Of a stretch of 37,937 nucleotides of DNA, positions 25,263-34,129 are shown piece by piece. Within the stretch, counting starts at the first letter, position 1; the number at the start of each line of letters is the position of its first letter. The translations under genes were made by a program, and so were the position numbers. The DNA lies in assembly GCA_903898185.1 (NCBI GenBank), contig CAIUEN010000438.1, positions 1 to 37,937 on the forward strand, written 5' to 3'. The DNA is from an uncultured Verrucomicrobiales bacterium. GTDB taxonomy: Bacteria > Verrucomicrobiota > Verrucomicrobiia > Limisphaerales > Palsa-1400. Under the pieces are notes generated by a model, which worked only from the letters and a program-made list of their open reading frames with translations, did no database searches and was not told the DNA's origin.

Positions 25263-27421
25263 TGCGTTTTTCTCCCCTTTTTGCACCCATGACATTCTTA
25301 AAATTCGTTTTTTTCCTTTTGCTCTTTAGCATCACCCCGGAAACCACTTGGGCGGCTGAGACCTTTTCAAACCAAGATTGCCTCGGTTGCCACTTGGATT
25401 CCACGATCACCCGCAAGATTGGAGGTAAGATCGTGCCTGTGGCGATTTTCCCAACCAACACCTTTCCAAGGTCGGTTCATGCCAAGCTCTCCTGCGTCGA
25501 TTGCCACACTGGGGTGAAAGAGTTGGTGCATGAACCGGGTGTGCCGCCAGCCACATGCACTGGGTGCCACAACGCCCAAGCCGACCATGAACACGCCGCC
25601 ACCAATTATTCAAACAGCATTCATGGGATGAGCAGGAAGGCCAATGGCGAGTCTTCAGCCGCAACCTGCTCCGACTGCCACGGTTCCCACGAGATCATGC
25701 CGGTTAAGGATTTATCCTCGCCGGTCTTCAAGCTGAACTTGGCCCAGACCTGCGGGAAATGCCACAACAACGCCCGCCTTAACGCCAACTATCGCATGAA
25801 AGATCCCGATGTGGCGTCGCACTTCAATGACAGCATTCACGGACGGGCTTTGCTGCAGGGACTGGTGGTTGCGCCGTCTTGCAGCGATTGCCATACGGCG
25901 CATAACATCAAGTCCTCAAACATTCCCCAGTCCTCAGTTCATCACCAGAACATCGCCGACACCTGCGGAAAATGTCACTTTGGCGTCGAGCAAACCTACA
26001 ATAAGAGCGTTCATGGGCAACTCCTTGCCAAGGGCGACAGACGCGGTCCGGTCTGCTCGGATTGCCACAGCGCACATGAGATTGAGCGACCTCGCCTCGC
26101 GCATTTCAAAGCGGCCAGCGACGAGCGTTGTGGCAAGTGCCACCAGAATCGTCTCGATCACTATCGCGAGACCTATCACGGCAAAGCCATGGCCTTGGGC
26201 AAGGCAAACCAAGCCCAGGATGTTGCCGCTTGCTACGATTGCCACGGCCACCACGATGTCCAGCCAAGCAGCAATCCGGCCTCTCATCTTGCAACCAACA
26301 ACATTGTCGCAACCTGTCAGAAATGTCATCCCGGAGCTACTGCCAGTTTCGCCAAATTCAGCCCGCACGCCAACCCGATGGACCGCGCCAACTACCCATA
26401 TCTCCATCTTACGTTCGTGGCGATGACCTCACTGCTGATCGGAGTGTTTCTGTTCTTCGGCGGCCACACTGGACTCTGGTTCTTTCGATCAATCTACCTG
26501 TTCCTCAATGATTCCAAGAGTTTCCGCGAAGCCAGGATTCATACGCAAAAAGATGAGGAATGGTTTACCCGATTCCTGCCCTTCGATCGGTTCCTACACT
26601 TTCTTGTGGTCACCAGTTTCCTGCTTCTGGTTATCACCGGCATGCCGTTGAAGTTCTATTACGCTGATTGGGCGAAAATCTTTTTCAAAGTCATCGGCGG
26701 ACCCGATGTGGCGCGTATCCTCCACCGATTTGGCGCTCTGATCACCTTCCTGTATTTCAGTTTGCACTTAGTCAAATTGGGTGCCAACGCCTGGATCTGC
26801 CGCAGACTTGGTCGCGATCCCATCACAGGCAAATGGAGCGTCAAACGACTGAGCCTAGTCTTTTTCGGGCCAGACTCCATCATCCCCACCTCGCAGGATT
26901 TGAGAGAGTTCGTGGCTCATCAGAAGTGGTTTTTCGGCAATGGCCCCAAACCACAATTTGATCGCTGGACCTATTGGGAGAAATTCGACTACTTCTCCGT
27001 GTTCTGGGGCGTGGCCATCGTTGGCATATCCGGCATGATCATGTGGTTCCCCGTGTTCTTTTCCCGGTTCATGCCCGGCTGGATCATCAATATCGCCTTG
27101 ATTATCCACTCAGATGAAGCCCTGCTGGCGGCAGGGTTCATCTTCAGTGTCCACTTCTTCAATACGCACTTTCGCCTGGAGAAATTTCCGATGGACACCG
27201 TGATATTCTCCGGTCGCATCTCAAAATCCGAAATGCTCCATGAGCGCAAGCGGTGGTATGATCGTTTGGTCGCCGAAGGACGTTTGGATCAATATCGCGT
27301 CAAAGATGACTGGGAAGGTTGGAAAAGCATCGCCCGGGCCTTCGGCTACCTGTTCTTTGGCATCGGCGTCACTCTGCTGATCCTGATCATCTATGCAATG
27401 ATCTCGCGCTTGGCGCGTTGA
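25262..27421 (+). CDS. Undecahaem cytochrome c fused to a six-helix cytochrome b domain
   Basis: I choose the ATG at 25262, which overlaps the previous stop as TAATG and follows a GGAGG ribosome site. It gives 719 residues. A signal peptide comes first, then eleven CX2CH haem sites at about residues 40, 78, 99, 136, 164, 207, 235, 265, 290, 324 and 352, several of the CSDCHxxH form. After about residue 380 come six membrane helices with His candidates for b haems (DRFLHFLVV, LHRFGALITF, YFSLHLVKL, IIHSDEALL, SVHFFNTHF). The layout resembles Geobacter CbcL, an inner-membrane quinone oxidoreductase with a periplasmic multihaem domain. I infer a menaquinol-linked enzyme exchanging electrons with the neighbouring cytochromes. 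Direction and partner are unknown. Confidence 0.85.
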   Translation: MRFSPLFAPMTFLKFVFFLLLFSITPETTWAAETFSNQDCLGCHLDSTITRKIGGKIVPVAIFPTNTFPRSVHAKLSCVDCHTGVKELVHEPGVPPATCTGCHNAQADHEHAATNYSNSIHGMSRKANGESSAATCSDCHGSHEIMPVKDLSSPVFKLNLAQTCGKCHNNARLNANYRMKDPDVASHFNDSIHGRALLQGLVVAPSCSDCHTAHNIKSSNIPQSSVHHQNIADTCGKCHFGVEQTYNKSVHGQLLAKGDRRGPVCSDCHSAHEIERPRLAHFKAASDERCGKCHQNRLDHYRETYHGKAMALGKANQAQDVAACYDCHGHHDVQPSSNPASHLATNNIVATCQKCHPGATASFAKFSPHANPMDRANYPYLHLTFVAMTSLLIGVFLFFGGHTGLWFFRSIYLFLNDSKSFREARIHTQKDEEWFTRFLPFDRFLHFLVVTSFLLLVITGMPLKFYYADWAKIFFKVIGGPDVARILHRFGALITFLYFSLHLVKLGANAWICRRLGRDPITGKWSVKRLSLVFFGPDSIIPTSQDLREFVAHQKWFFGNGPKPQFDRWTYWEKFDYFSVFWGVAIVGISGMIMWFPVFFSRFMPGWIINIALIIHSDEALLAAGFIFSVHFFNTHFRLEKFPMDTVIFSGRISKSEMLHERKRWYDRLVAEGRLDQYRVKDDWEGWKSIARAFGYLFFGIGVTLLILIIYAMISRLAR

Positions 27422-27454
27422 TAGCGCGAAGCTGGATGCAGGACTGCTCACGCC

Positions 27455-27571
27455 TCAACGAATTCCACCCGGACGAAAGCACATGTTCAGTTGTTGCTGT
27501 AAGGATTCGATTTGTTGTTCAATCGCAACAGCTCGTTCAAGCTGTTGCACGGAAAAATCTGAAAGTTGCAT
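27455..27571 (-). CDS. Possible 38-residue small protein
   Basis: The minus-strand frame from the ATG at 27569-27571 encodes MQLSDFSVQQLERAVAIEQQ and a short continuation. From memory, this pattern resembles the N-terminal helix of small basic proteins seen in Verrucomicrobia, which normally continue with a long Lys/Ala-rich tail. Here the frame stops after LNMCFRPGGIR, so it could be a truncated remnant. It lies downstream of pilC on the same strand, with no clear ribosome site. It may be spurious. Confidence 0.35.
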   Translation of the reverse strand: MQLSDFSVQQLERAVAIEQQIESLQQQLNMCFRPGGIR

Positions 27572-27614
27572 GTGTCTGTTGAAGCACAAATAGCAGTTCC
27601 ATGCAAAGTGAAAA

Positions 27615-28919
27615 TTACTCCCCCTTTTTGCCGCCTTGCTGCGCATCTTCACCGATGGTGCTCATCAGTTGAATCAGTGGCAGGAACATTGCGATGACAA
27701 TGCTACCCACGATGACTGCCAGGAACACGATCATGATCGGTTCCAGCAGGGAGGTCATGGACGAAACCGCGTTATCAACCTCTTCTTCGTAGTTGTCAGC
27801 GATTTTCATCAACATTTCGGGCAGCGCGCCGGTTTGTTCACCGACATCCACCATGCTGACCACCATGGGGGGGAAAATGCCCGAGGCTTCGAGCGGGGCG
27901 GTTATGGTCTCACCTTCCTTGACGCTTTCATGCACGGCCGCCACGGCATTTCCGATGATGACGTTGCCAGAGGTTTCCTTCACGATGGTCAGCGCCTGCA
28001 AAATCGGCACTCCGCTGCTTACCAAGGTCCCTAGTGTGCGGGTAAATCGCGCGATGGCCACCTTGCTAACCACCGGTCCGATGGCAGGCATGATCAGCTT
28101 AAACTTGTCAAATAATCGTCGCCCAATCCTGGTGCGAACCAACAGGTTGAACACCACAAAAAAGACGGCCACACCGACGAGCGTCGAGATGAAATGGAAC
28201 CGTATGATATCGCTGATGGTCATGACAAACTGCGTGAAATCCGGCAGGTTTTGACCGCCACCCAGCGCGCCCTCAAAGATTTCCTTGAACTTTGGAATAA
28301 CCTGCACCATCAGCACAGCCATGATCGCAACCGCAACCACCATGACGGCCACCGGATAAAACATGGCAGCGATGACCTTGCCTTTGATCTTTTCCGCCTT
28401 TTCCATGAATTCGGAAAGACGCTTGATGACGACTTCCAACACGCCGCCCATTTCGCCTGCCTTGACCATGTTGACGAATAGACGGTTGAAAACCTTGGGA
28501 TGTTGCGCCAGCGCCTCGGAAAAGGTGCTGCCGCCCTCAATGGACTGCCCCAATTGTCCGATAATGCGCTTGAGCGCCGGGCTGCGCTCCTGTTTCTGGA
28601 GCACTCGCAACCCGCGAAGCAGAGGAAGTCCGGCCTGCACCAGCGTGGCCAATTGGCGGGTGAAAACGCAAAGCGTTTTCGCTTTGACACCACTACCCAA
28701 GCCGGGGATGTTGATATTGATCTGACGGTTTAATCCCTTGCCTTTGAGTCCGGCTCTGCCCCCGGCGTCGGCCTGGTTTTTGTCAACTTCAACGACCTTG
28801 GTGGGGAATAACCCCATCTCTTTGATGCGCCCAATGGCCTCGTTCTGGGTGGCAACTTCAATGACACCCTTGGTCTCCTTGCCTCTCGAATCCAATGCTG
28901 CATAGCTGAATTTCGGCAT
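27615..28919 (-). CDS. pilC: Type IV pilus / type II secretion inner-membrane platform protein (PilC/GspF)
   Basis: PilC/GspF is the inner-membrane platform that couples the assembly ATPase to pilin insertion or removal. The 434-residue protein shows the duplicated GspF domain: the first with FTRQLATLVQAGLPLLRGL (about residue 85), the second with FTRTLGTLVSSGVPILQAL (about residue 290). There are three membrane segments, including MVVAVAIMAVLMVQVIPKF and the last, IMIVFLAVIVGSIVIAMFLP. A PilC-like N terminus (MPKFSYAALDSRGKETKG) is present. It starts 5 bases after the pilB stop, so it belongs to the pilB-pilT operon. Confidence 0.93.
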   Translation of the reverse strand: MPKFSYAALDSRGKETKGVIEVATQNEAIGRIKEMGLFPTKVVEVDKNQADAGGRAGLKGKGLNRQININIPGLGSGVKAKTLCVFTRQLATLVQAGLPLLRGLRVLQKQERSPALKRIIGQLGQSIEGGSTFSEALAQHPKVFNRLFVNMVKAGEMGGVLEVVIKRLSEFMEKAEKIKGKVIAAMFYPVAVMVVAVAIMAVLMVQVIPKFKEIFEGALGGGQNLPDFTQFVMTISDIIRFHFISTLVGVAVFFVVFNLLVRTRIGRRLFDKFKLIMPAIGPVVSKVAIARFTRTLGTLVSSGVPILQALTIVKETSGNVIIGNAVAAVHESVKEGETITAPLEASGIFPPMVVSMVDVGEQTGALPEMLMKIADNYEEEVDNAVSSMTSLLEPIMIVFLAVIVGSIVIAMFLPLIQLMSTIGEDAQQGGKKGE

Positions 28920-28924
28920 AAATA

Positions 28925-30631
28925 TTAAGTATATTTGACTATTTCTTCCATGGTCGTCTCGCCGTCAAAGATGCTCCGCAACCCATCGTCGCGCAACGTG
29001 GTCATCCCCAACTCGACCGCTTTTTGACGCAGTACCACCGTCGGCGCGCGCTGGTTGATCAGCACACGAACCGGTTCGGAGGCTGCCAGCAACTCAAAAA
29101 TGCCTTTGCGCCCGCGGTAACCAGTGTCGTTGCATGCGCCGCAGCCACGCCCATAATAGAACGCCTTGTCACCAATATCATACGCCGATAGGTTGAGGAT
29201 TGACAGTTGGTTGGCTGTCGGCTCGAACGACGTGCGGCATTTCTTGCATATCGTCCTAACCAGGCGTTGCGCCAGCACCACCTGTAATGTTGAGGAAATC
29301 AGGAAAGGCTCGACGCCCATGTCGATCAAACGGGTGACCGCGCCGGGAGCGTCGTTGGTGTGCAACGTGCTCAGCACCAAGTGGCCGGTCAACGACGCTT
29401 GAATGGCGATCTGCGAGGTTTCCAAGTCTCGCATTTCCCCCAGCATGATCACGTCCGGGTCTTGACGCAGGAAAGCGCGCAACGCTTTGCCAAAAGTCAT
29501 CCCTACACCCTCATTCACCGGCACCTGGATAATGCCTTCGATATCGTATTCGACCGGATCCTCGATGGTCAAAAGCTTGGAATCCATCGTATTGATCAGG
29601 CGCAGGGCCGAGTAAAGAGTGGTCGTCTTGCCCGAGCCGGTCGGGCCGGTCACGATGAAAATGCCGTTGGGCTGCTGGACTGCTTTGACCACGTCATTGT
29701 AAATGGCACTGGGCAAACCAAGCGCCTTAAGATCGAGATTTGACGCCGCACGATCTAAAACGCGCAACACCACCGATTCGCCAAACTGCGTCGGCAGGGT
29801 GGAGACGCGCAAATCGACCTGCCGACCGGCAACGGTCATGCTGATGCGACCGTCTTGCGGCAAACGACGCTCGGCAATGTCCAAATCTGACATGACCTTG
29901 AGACGGGAGATAACCGGCAGCGCCAAGTGCTTGGGTGGCGGAGACATTTCATAAAGCGCGCCGTCCACGCGGTAGCGGATCTTGAATTCATCTTCAAACG
30001 GTTCGAAATGAATATCGCTCGCCCGATCCTGCACCGCCTGCGAGATAATCACATTCACGAATCGGATGATCGGAGTTTCGTTTGCAAGGCTGACGATGTC
30101 GGCAGCGGCGCCACTCTCCTTGGCGTCGGCGATTTCACGGGCAATTTTCTTGTCAGCGCCAAGTTCTTTGAGGATGTCGCTGACGTTGTTTTCGCCTTCG
30201 CCGTAATACTTGCTGATCGCCTTGTCGATGTCCCAAGGGTCGGCCACAACCGGCACAATTTCCTTGTGCGTCAGGAAACTCAGTTCGTCTGGAATCGTGG
30301 GATTGAGCGGATCCGCAAAGGCGACATGCAGCGAGGAATCGCGTAGCGCGACAGGCATGCACCGGTACATCCGCGCCGCATCGCCGGGGATCGCGCTGAG
30401 CAATTCGCGTGAGAATTCGCGCGAGTCCAATTCTACGACTTCAGAGCCGATGCTCTCGGCAATGATTTGCAATTGCGCGTCATAATCAACGAATCCAAAG
30501 TCCTGGAGCACTTCACCGATTGTCTTGCCATTGCGAGCGTGCTCTTGGATGACCTCTTCGAGTTGCAGGTCGTCCAGCAAGCTGCGTGACCGGATGAGGT
30601 TTAGCAATGGACTGGAAACTGGATCGGGCAT
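28925..30631 (-). CDS. pilB: PilB/GspE-family assembly ATPase (copy 1)
   Basis: This hexameric ATPase powers pilus extension or type II secretion. The 568-residue protein has an N-terminal MshEN-like domain (about 1-150), then the catalytic core. Walker A is [16 protein letters not shown], the Asp box is [11 protein letters not shown], Walker B lies in [12 protein letters not shown] and the His box in [13 protein letters not shown]. The zinc-binding tetracysteine is present as CKKC and CGAC. It follows pilT by 6 bases and precedes pilC by 5. Extension motor is the best guess because PilT is adjacent, but GspE cannot be excluded. Confidence 0.92.
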   Translation of the reverse strand: MPDPVSSPLLNLIRSRSLLDDLQLEEVIQEHARNGKTIGEVLQDFGFVDYDAQLQIIAESIGSEVVELDSREFSRELLSAIPGDAARMYRCMPVALRDSSLHVAFADPLNPTIPDELSFLTHKEIVPVVADPWDIDKAISKYYGEGENNVSDILKELGADKKIAREIADAKESGAAADIVSLANETPIIRFVNVIISQAVQDRASDIHFEPFEDEFKIRYRVDGALYEMSPPPKHLALPVISRLKVMSDLDIAERRLPQDGRISMTVAGRQVDLRVSTLPTQFGESVVLRVLDRAASNLDLKALGLPSAIYNDVVKAVQQPNGIFIVTGPTGSGKTTTLYSALRLINTMDSKLLTIEDPVEYDIEGIIQVPVNEGVGMTFGKALRAFLRQDPDVIMLGEMRDLETSQIAIQASLTGHLVLSTLHTNDAPGAVTRLIDMGVEPFLISSTLQVVLAQRLVRTICKKCRTSFEPTANQLSILNLSAYDIGDKAFYYGRGCGACNDTGYRGRKGIFELLAASEPVRVLINQRAPTVVLRQKAVELGMTTLRDDGLRSIFDGETTMEEIVKYT

Positions 30632-30637
30632 AAGAGC

Positions 30638-31750
30638 TTAATCGTTTTGTGCCCGTCCGGCCATTTCGGACTGGGCGGCTTCCCACTCAGCCAGCTTCTG
30701 AATGACTGTAGTGGGGTCCTGGCATTTGTTAATGACTTCCTCGCGCGCAATGATGCCATGCTGATACTTGTCTATGAGGAATCCATCGAGCGTCACCATT
30801 CCGTATTTGGCCCCGGTTTGAATATCCGAATTGATGCGGAAAGTCTTGTTATCGCGGATAAGCGCCGAGATGGCCGGGGTGTTGATCATGATTTCGTAGA
30901 TTGCCACGCGGCCCGGCTTGTCGCAACGAGGCACGAGCAATTGCGAAATCACCGCCTGCAACACCGTGGAAAGCTGAATGCGGATGGTTTCCTGCTGGCT
31001 GATCGGGAAGACGTTAACAAGACGGTCAATCGTCTTGGCAGCTCCGGTGGTGTGCAGAGTGGCAAACACCAGATGACCAGTCTCAGCCGCAGTGATCGCC
31101 GCTTCCATCGTTTCCAAGTCGCGCAATTCGCCGACCAGAACCACGTCTGGATCTTGACGCAACGAGCGGCGCAAAGCCTCGGCGAAATTCGGCACGTCAA
31201 TATGAACCTCGCGCTGGGTCACCAACGCTTTCTTGTGATTGTGGTAATATTCAATCGGATCCTCAACCGTGATGATATGGGCGTCTTCTCGTGTCTCGTT
31301 GATCACGTTGATCATCGAAGCCAGCGTGGTCGTTTTGCCGGAACCAGTGGGACCGGTGACCAGAATAAGTCCGCGCGGCCTGTTGAGCAAGGCGTGAGTG
31401 GTTGCCACTGGCAACCCAAGCTGTTCCAAGGTCAAAAGCTTGTTTGGGATCTGCCGCATGACCATTCCGAAGTTGCCTTTCTCCTTGAAAATGCTCACGC
31501 GGAAGCGGGCCAGTTCACCAAACGCAAAGCCGAAGTCGGCGCCGCCCTTTTCACGCGTCTGCTGAATATGGTCTTCGGTAGTGATGCTGCGCATCAGCTC
31601 CTCGGTGTCCTCGGGCTTCAAATTCGGCCCCTCAACGCGGTGAAGAGTGCCGTTAATCCGGATCACCGGTGGGACGCCCACGCGAATATGCAAATCAGAG
31701 GCGTTTTCAGACACCACCAACTGCAACAAATCTGACATCGAATAGGACAT
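30638..31750 (-). CDS. pilT: Twitching motility retraction ATPase PilT
   Basis: PilT depolymerises type IV pili, powering twitching and DNA uptake. The 370-residue protein lacks the long N-terminal domain and tetracysteine of PilB, which distinguishes it. It has a PAS-like N-terminal part starting [20 protein letters not shown], Walker [17 protein letters not shown], the Asp box [20 protein letters not shown], Walker [13 protein letters not shown] and the His box [18 protein letters not shown]-terminal [11 protein letters not shown] matches the PilT AIRNLIRE region. It stands between two PilB/GspE genes on the same strand. Confidence 0.95.
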   Translation of the reverse strand: MSYSMSDLLQLVVSENASDLHIRVGVPPVIRINGTLHRVEGPNLKPEDTEELMRSITTEDHIQQTREKGGADFGFAFGELARFRVSIFKEKGNFGMVMRQIPNKLLTLEQLGLPVATTHALLNRPRGLILVTGPTGSGKTTTLASMINVINETREDAHIITVEDPIEYYHNHKKALVTQREVHIDVPNFAEALRRSLRQDPDVVLVGELRDLETMEAAITAAETGHLVFATLHTTGAAKTIDRLVNVFPISQQETIRIQLSTVLQAVISQLLVPRCDKPGRVAIYEIMINTPAISALIRDNKTFRINSDIQTGAKYGMVTLDGFLIDKYQHGIIAREEVINKCQDPTTVIQKLAEWEAAQSEMAGRAQND

Positions 31751-31835
31751 ACTCTATCAATTCGCTCTTCTATCATCGCAACTGTTCAGGTCAGCGGGAG
31801 AAATTAGCGTCTCGCTGACGCTCGCCGGAAAGGGG

Positions 31836-31859
31836 AGCACAGGCAAGGATGCCTATGCT
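31836..31859. repeat. REP-like imperfect palindrome between the second gspE-type gene and pilT
   Basis: A 10-bp stem with one mismatch (AGCACAGGCA / TGCCTATGCT) encloses AGGA and is followed by ACCTG. The core and 3' flank match the palindrome at 18732-18754. It lies in the 129-base gap between the two motor genes, where it could affect transcript processing or simply be a dispersed repeat. Confidence 0.5.
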
Positions 31860-31879
31860 ACCTGAATAGTTACCGATCA

Positions 31880-33586
31880 TCAATCCACGTCGCCAATGGT
31901 GGCGCGGATTACTTCATCGGGCGTGGTTTGGCCTGCCAACGCCTTGCGCGCGCCGTCTTCGCGCAGGGTGCGCATGCCCATCTCGCGAGCTCGTCCTCGC
32001 AGTAACGAACTGGGCACCCGTTCATAAATCAGTTTCCGGGCCTCGTCGTCGATGACGAAAATCTCAAAAATTCCCATGCGCCCGCGATACCCATTCTTAT
32101 TGCAGTCAGCGCATCCCCTGCCCTTTCGAAAATTCGCATTGGCCAGCTTGTTGGGGTCGAACATCAGCCCGCGCAACTCCGAATCCGTGGGTGAATAGGG
32201 TTCGGAGCACCGCTTGCAGATTTTACGCACCAGCCGTTGTGCCATTAAGGCGCGAGTCGAGGAAGCCACAAGGAACGGCTTGACGCCGATATCGATCAAA
32301 CGGGTCACAGCGCTGGGGGCATCGTTGGTGTGCAGGGTCGAGAAAACCAAGTGGCCGGTCAGTGACGCGTTGATGGCGATGGTTGCGGTTTCCAAGTCGC
32401 GAATTTCTCCAAGCATGATAACATTGGGCGCTTGGCGCAGCATCGCGCGCAACGCGTGTGAGAACGTCAACCCAACCGTTTCGCTCACCTGCACTTGGTT
32501 GATGCCCGCCAAAATGTATTCCACCGGGTCTTCGACCGTAATGATCTTGCGGTCGGGTCGGTTGATGAAATTCAAGCAGGAATAGAGGGTCGTCGTCTTG
32601 CCGGAACCAGTCGGACCGGTGACCAGCAGGATGCCGTCAGGCAGAGCGATCAACCGTTCAAACGTCTGTTGGTCGTCGGTAAAAAATCCCAGTTCAGGCA
32701 GACCCAGCCGCAGGCTTTCCTTATCTAAAATACGCATGACGATGCTCTCGCCGTGGGTGGTCGGGATGCATGAGACGCGCAAGTCGATCAATTTGCCGCT
32801 CACCTTGGTCTGAATACGACCGTCCTGCGGAATGCGCCGCTCGGCAATCGACATGTTGGACTGGATTTTGAGACGGCTGATGATGGATGCCTGTAGCCGC
32901 TTGGGCGGACTCCTCATCTCATGGAGCACGCCGTCAATGCGATAGCGAACACGGAAAACTTTCGCCAGCGGTTCCAAGTGAATATCGGAGGCGCGAGCTT
33001 TGAAAGCTTCGACAATCAGGGTGTTGACGAGCTTGATGATGGGAGCGTCGGCGGCCATTGCCGCGCCGTCATCGGAGACGTCCAACTTGGGCATCGCAAT
33101 CTCGACTTCTCCCTCGGTGATGTCCTGGATCATCTTGCCGACCGAATCGTCCGCCGCGCCGTAGTAGCGGCTTAGGGCAGCTTCAATGTCTTCTTCAGTA
33201 GCAATGCGCAGCTCCACTTCGCCGGGAATGAGCCTTTGGAGATTGTCGATGTTATCGAGGTCGGAGGGATCGGAGACGGCTACCGCGACGGTATTATCGT
33301 GTTTGGAAACGGGAACAGCCCGGTAACGCTTGGCAACATCACGGCGGACGGTGGCAATGACTTCGTCCGAGAGGCGTAACTCAGCTAGGTTGACAAATTC
33401 ATAACCGAAATGCGCCGCCTTGGCCTGGCCAACATCAATCGTACGAATAGTCTTCCGCGCGACCAGATAGTCAACAATGCCATCGGCTGCCGAAGAGACG
33501 TCCCCCCGCGCGAATTCTACCTGCGCAGGGCTGATCTTCCCCATGTCAACCAGCAAATCGATCAAATAATCGTCTTTCGCGGACAC
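31880..33586 (-). CDS. PilB/GspE-family assembly ATPase (copy 2)
   Basis: This is a second 568-residue ATPase of the PilB/GspE family, clearly paralogous to the one at 28925-30631. Order: N-terminal MshEN-like domain (about 1-145), an acidic linker, then the core with Walker [17 protein letters not shown], Asp box ITVEDPVEYILAG, Walker B VIMLGEIRDLET, His box [13 protein letters not shown] and tetracysteine CKRC/CADC. It starts at a GTG, since no ATG is near the conserved N terminus. A promoter-like pair with a perfect TTGACA lies just upstream. It may serve a different system (type II secretion or a second pilus), or be an alternative extension motor. Sequence alone does not decide. Confidence 0.92.
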   Translation of the reverse strand: MSAKDDYLIDLLVDMGKISPAQVEFARGDVSSAADGIVDYLVARKTIRTIDVGQAKAAHFGYEFVNLAELRLSDEVIATVRRDVAKRYRAVPVSKHDNTVAVAVSDPSDLDNIDNLQRLIPGEVELRIATEEDIEAALSRYYGAADDSVGKMIQDITEGEVEIAMPKLDVSDDGAAMAADAPIIKLVNTLIVEAFKARASDIHLEPLAKVFRVRYRIDGVLHEMRSPPKRLQASIISRLKIQSNMSIAERRIPQDGRIQTKVSGKLIDLRVSCIPTTHGESIVMRILDKESLRLGLPELGFFTDDQQTFERLIALPDGILLVTGPTGSGKTTTLYSCLNFINRPDRKIITVEDPVEYILAGINQVQVSETVGLTFSHALRAMLRQAPNVIMLGEIRDLETATIAINASLTGHLVFSTLHTNDAPSAVTRLIDIGVKPFLVASSTRALMAQRLVRKICKRCSEPYSPTDSELRGLMFDPNKLANANFRKGRGCADCNKNGYRGRMGIFEIFVIDDEARKLIYERVPSSLLRGRAREMGMRTLREDGARKALAGQTTPDEVIRATIGDVD

Positions 33587-33618
33587 AAATCGTATCTATA
33601 AGTATTTCAGGTGCAGAC

Positions 33619-33648
33619 ACTCTATTGACCCGCACCGCTCTATGTCAA
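33619..33648 (-). promoter_or_regulatory. Candidate promoter for the pilus motor genes
   Basis: On the minus strand a perfect -35 hexamer TTGACA (33643-33648) is followed, 18 bases later, by TAGAGT (33619-33624), a four-of-six match to the -10 consensus. The predicted start lies about 26 bases upstream of the GTG at 33586. The -10 match is modest. Confidence 0.4.
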
Positions 33649-33698
33649 CGAGTACCAAACGATTTTCACGCAATATTACCTGCACAACCTGACATCGT

Positions 33699-34049
33699 TT
33701 ATTTCGCAGATCGCATCATCGTTAGCATCATTTTGAACGGTTTGATCGCTTTGACTGCGTGAGGCTGGTTTGCGGGCATCACCACCATTTCACCCGCCTG
33801 CACACGATACGGCGCGCCGCTGATGGTGATTTCGGCTTCACCCTCAATCACATGGGCCAAGGCGTCAAACGGCGCAGTGTGCTCGCTCAGCGCCTGATCC
33901 TCATCAAACGCAAAAACCGTAACTGATCCCGTTGGTTTCTTCATTACTTCCCGGCTGACAACGCACCCCTGCTGGAGATTGACCAACGCGGACAGTTTGA
34001 CGACAGTTGCAGTCGGCACTTGGGGACTTGTTTTGGGTTCTTGTTGCAT
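33699..34049 (-). CDS. Small cupin-domain protein
   Basis: The 116-residue protein (ATG at 34047-34049) is a single cupin barrel. The first cupin motif is EHTAPFDALAHVIEGEAEI, with His and Glu at metal-ligand positions. The second is GEMVVMPANQPHAV with the expected His. Such proteins can be enzymes, binding proteins or regulators, often with Fe, Mn or Zn. No substrate can be inferred. It is divergent from mqnA with an 80-base gap, so the two share a promoter region. It has no signal peptide. Confidence 0.8.
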   Translation of the reverse strand: MQQEPKTSPQVPTATVVKLSALVNLQQGCVVSREVMKKPTGSVTVFAFDEDQALSEHTAPFDALAHVIEGEAEITISGAPYRVQAGEMVVMPANQPHAVKAIKPFKMMLTMMRSAK

Positions 34050-34129
34050 AGTGGCTACAATGTAACACAAGATGCTCTGAACTGAACACTGGCAAACTCG
34101 TTTTTCTCATGTCATTCTTTGGCCTTTGA

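Noticed and set aside
30647-31735. 362-codon plus-strand open frame opposite pilT
   Set aside because: Antisense shadow of pilT, with no coherent protein features.
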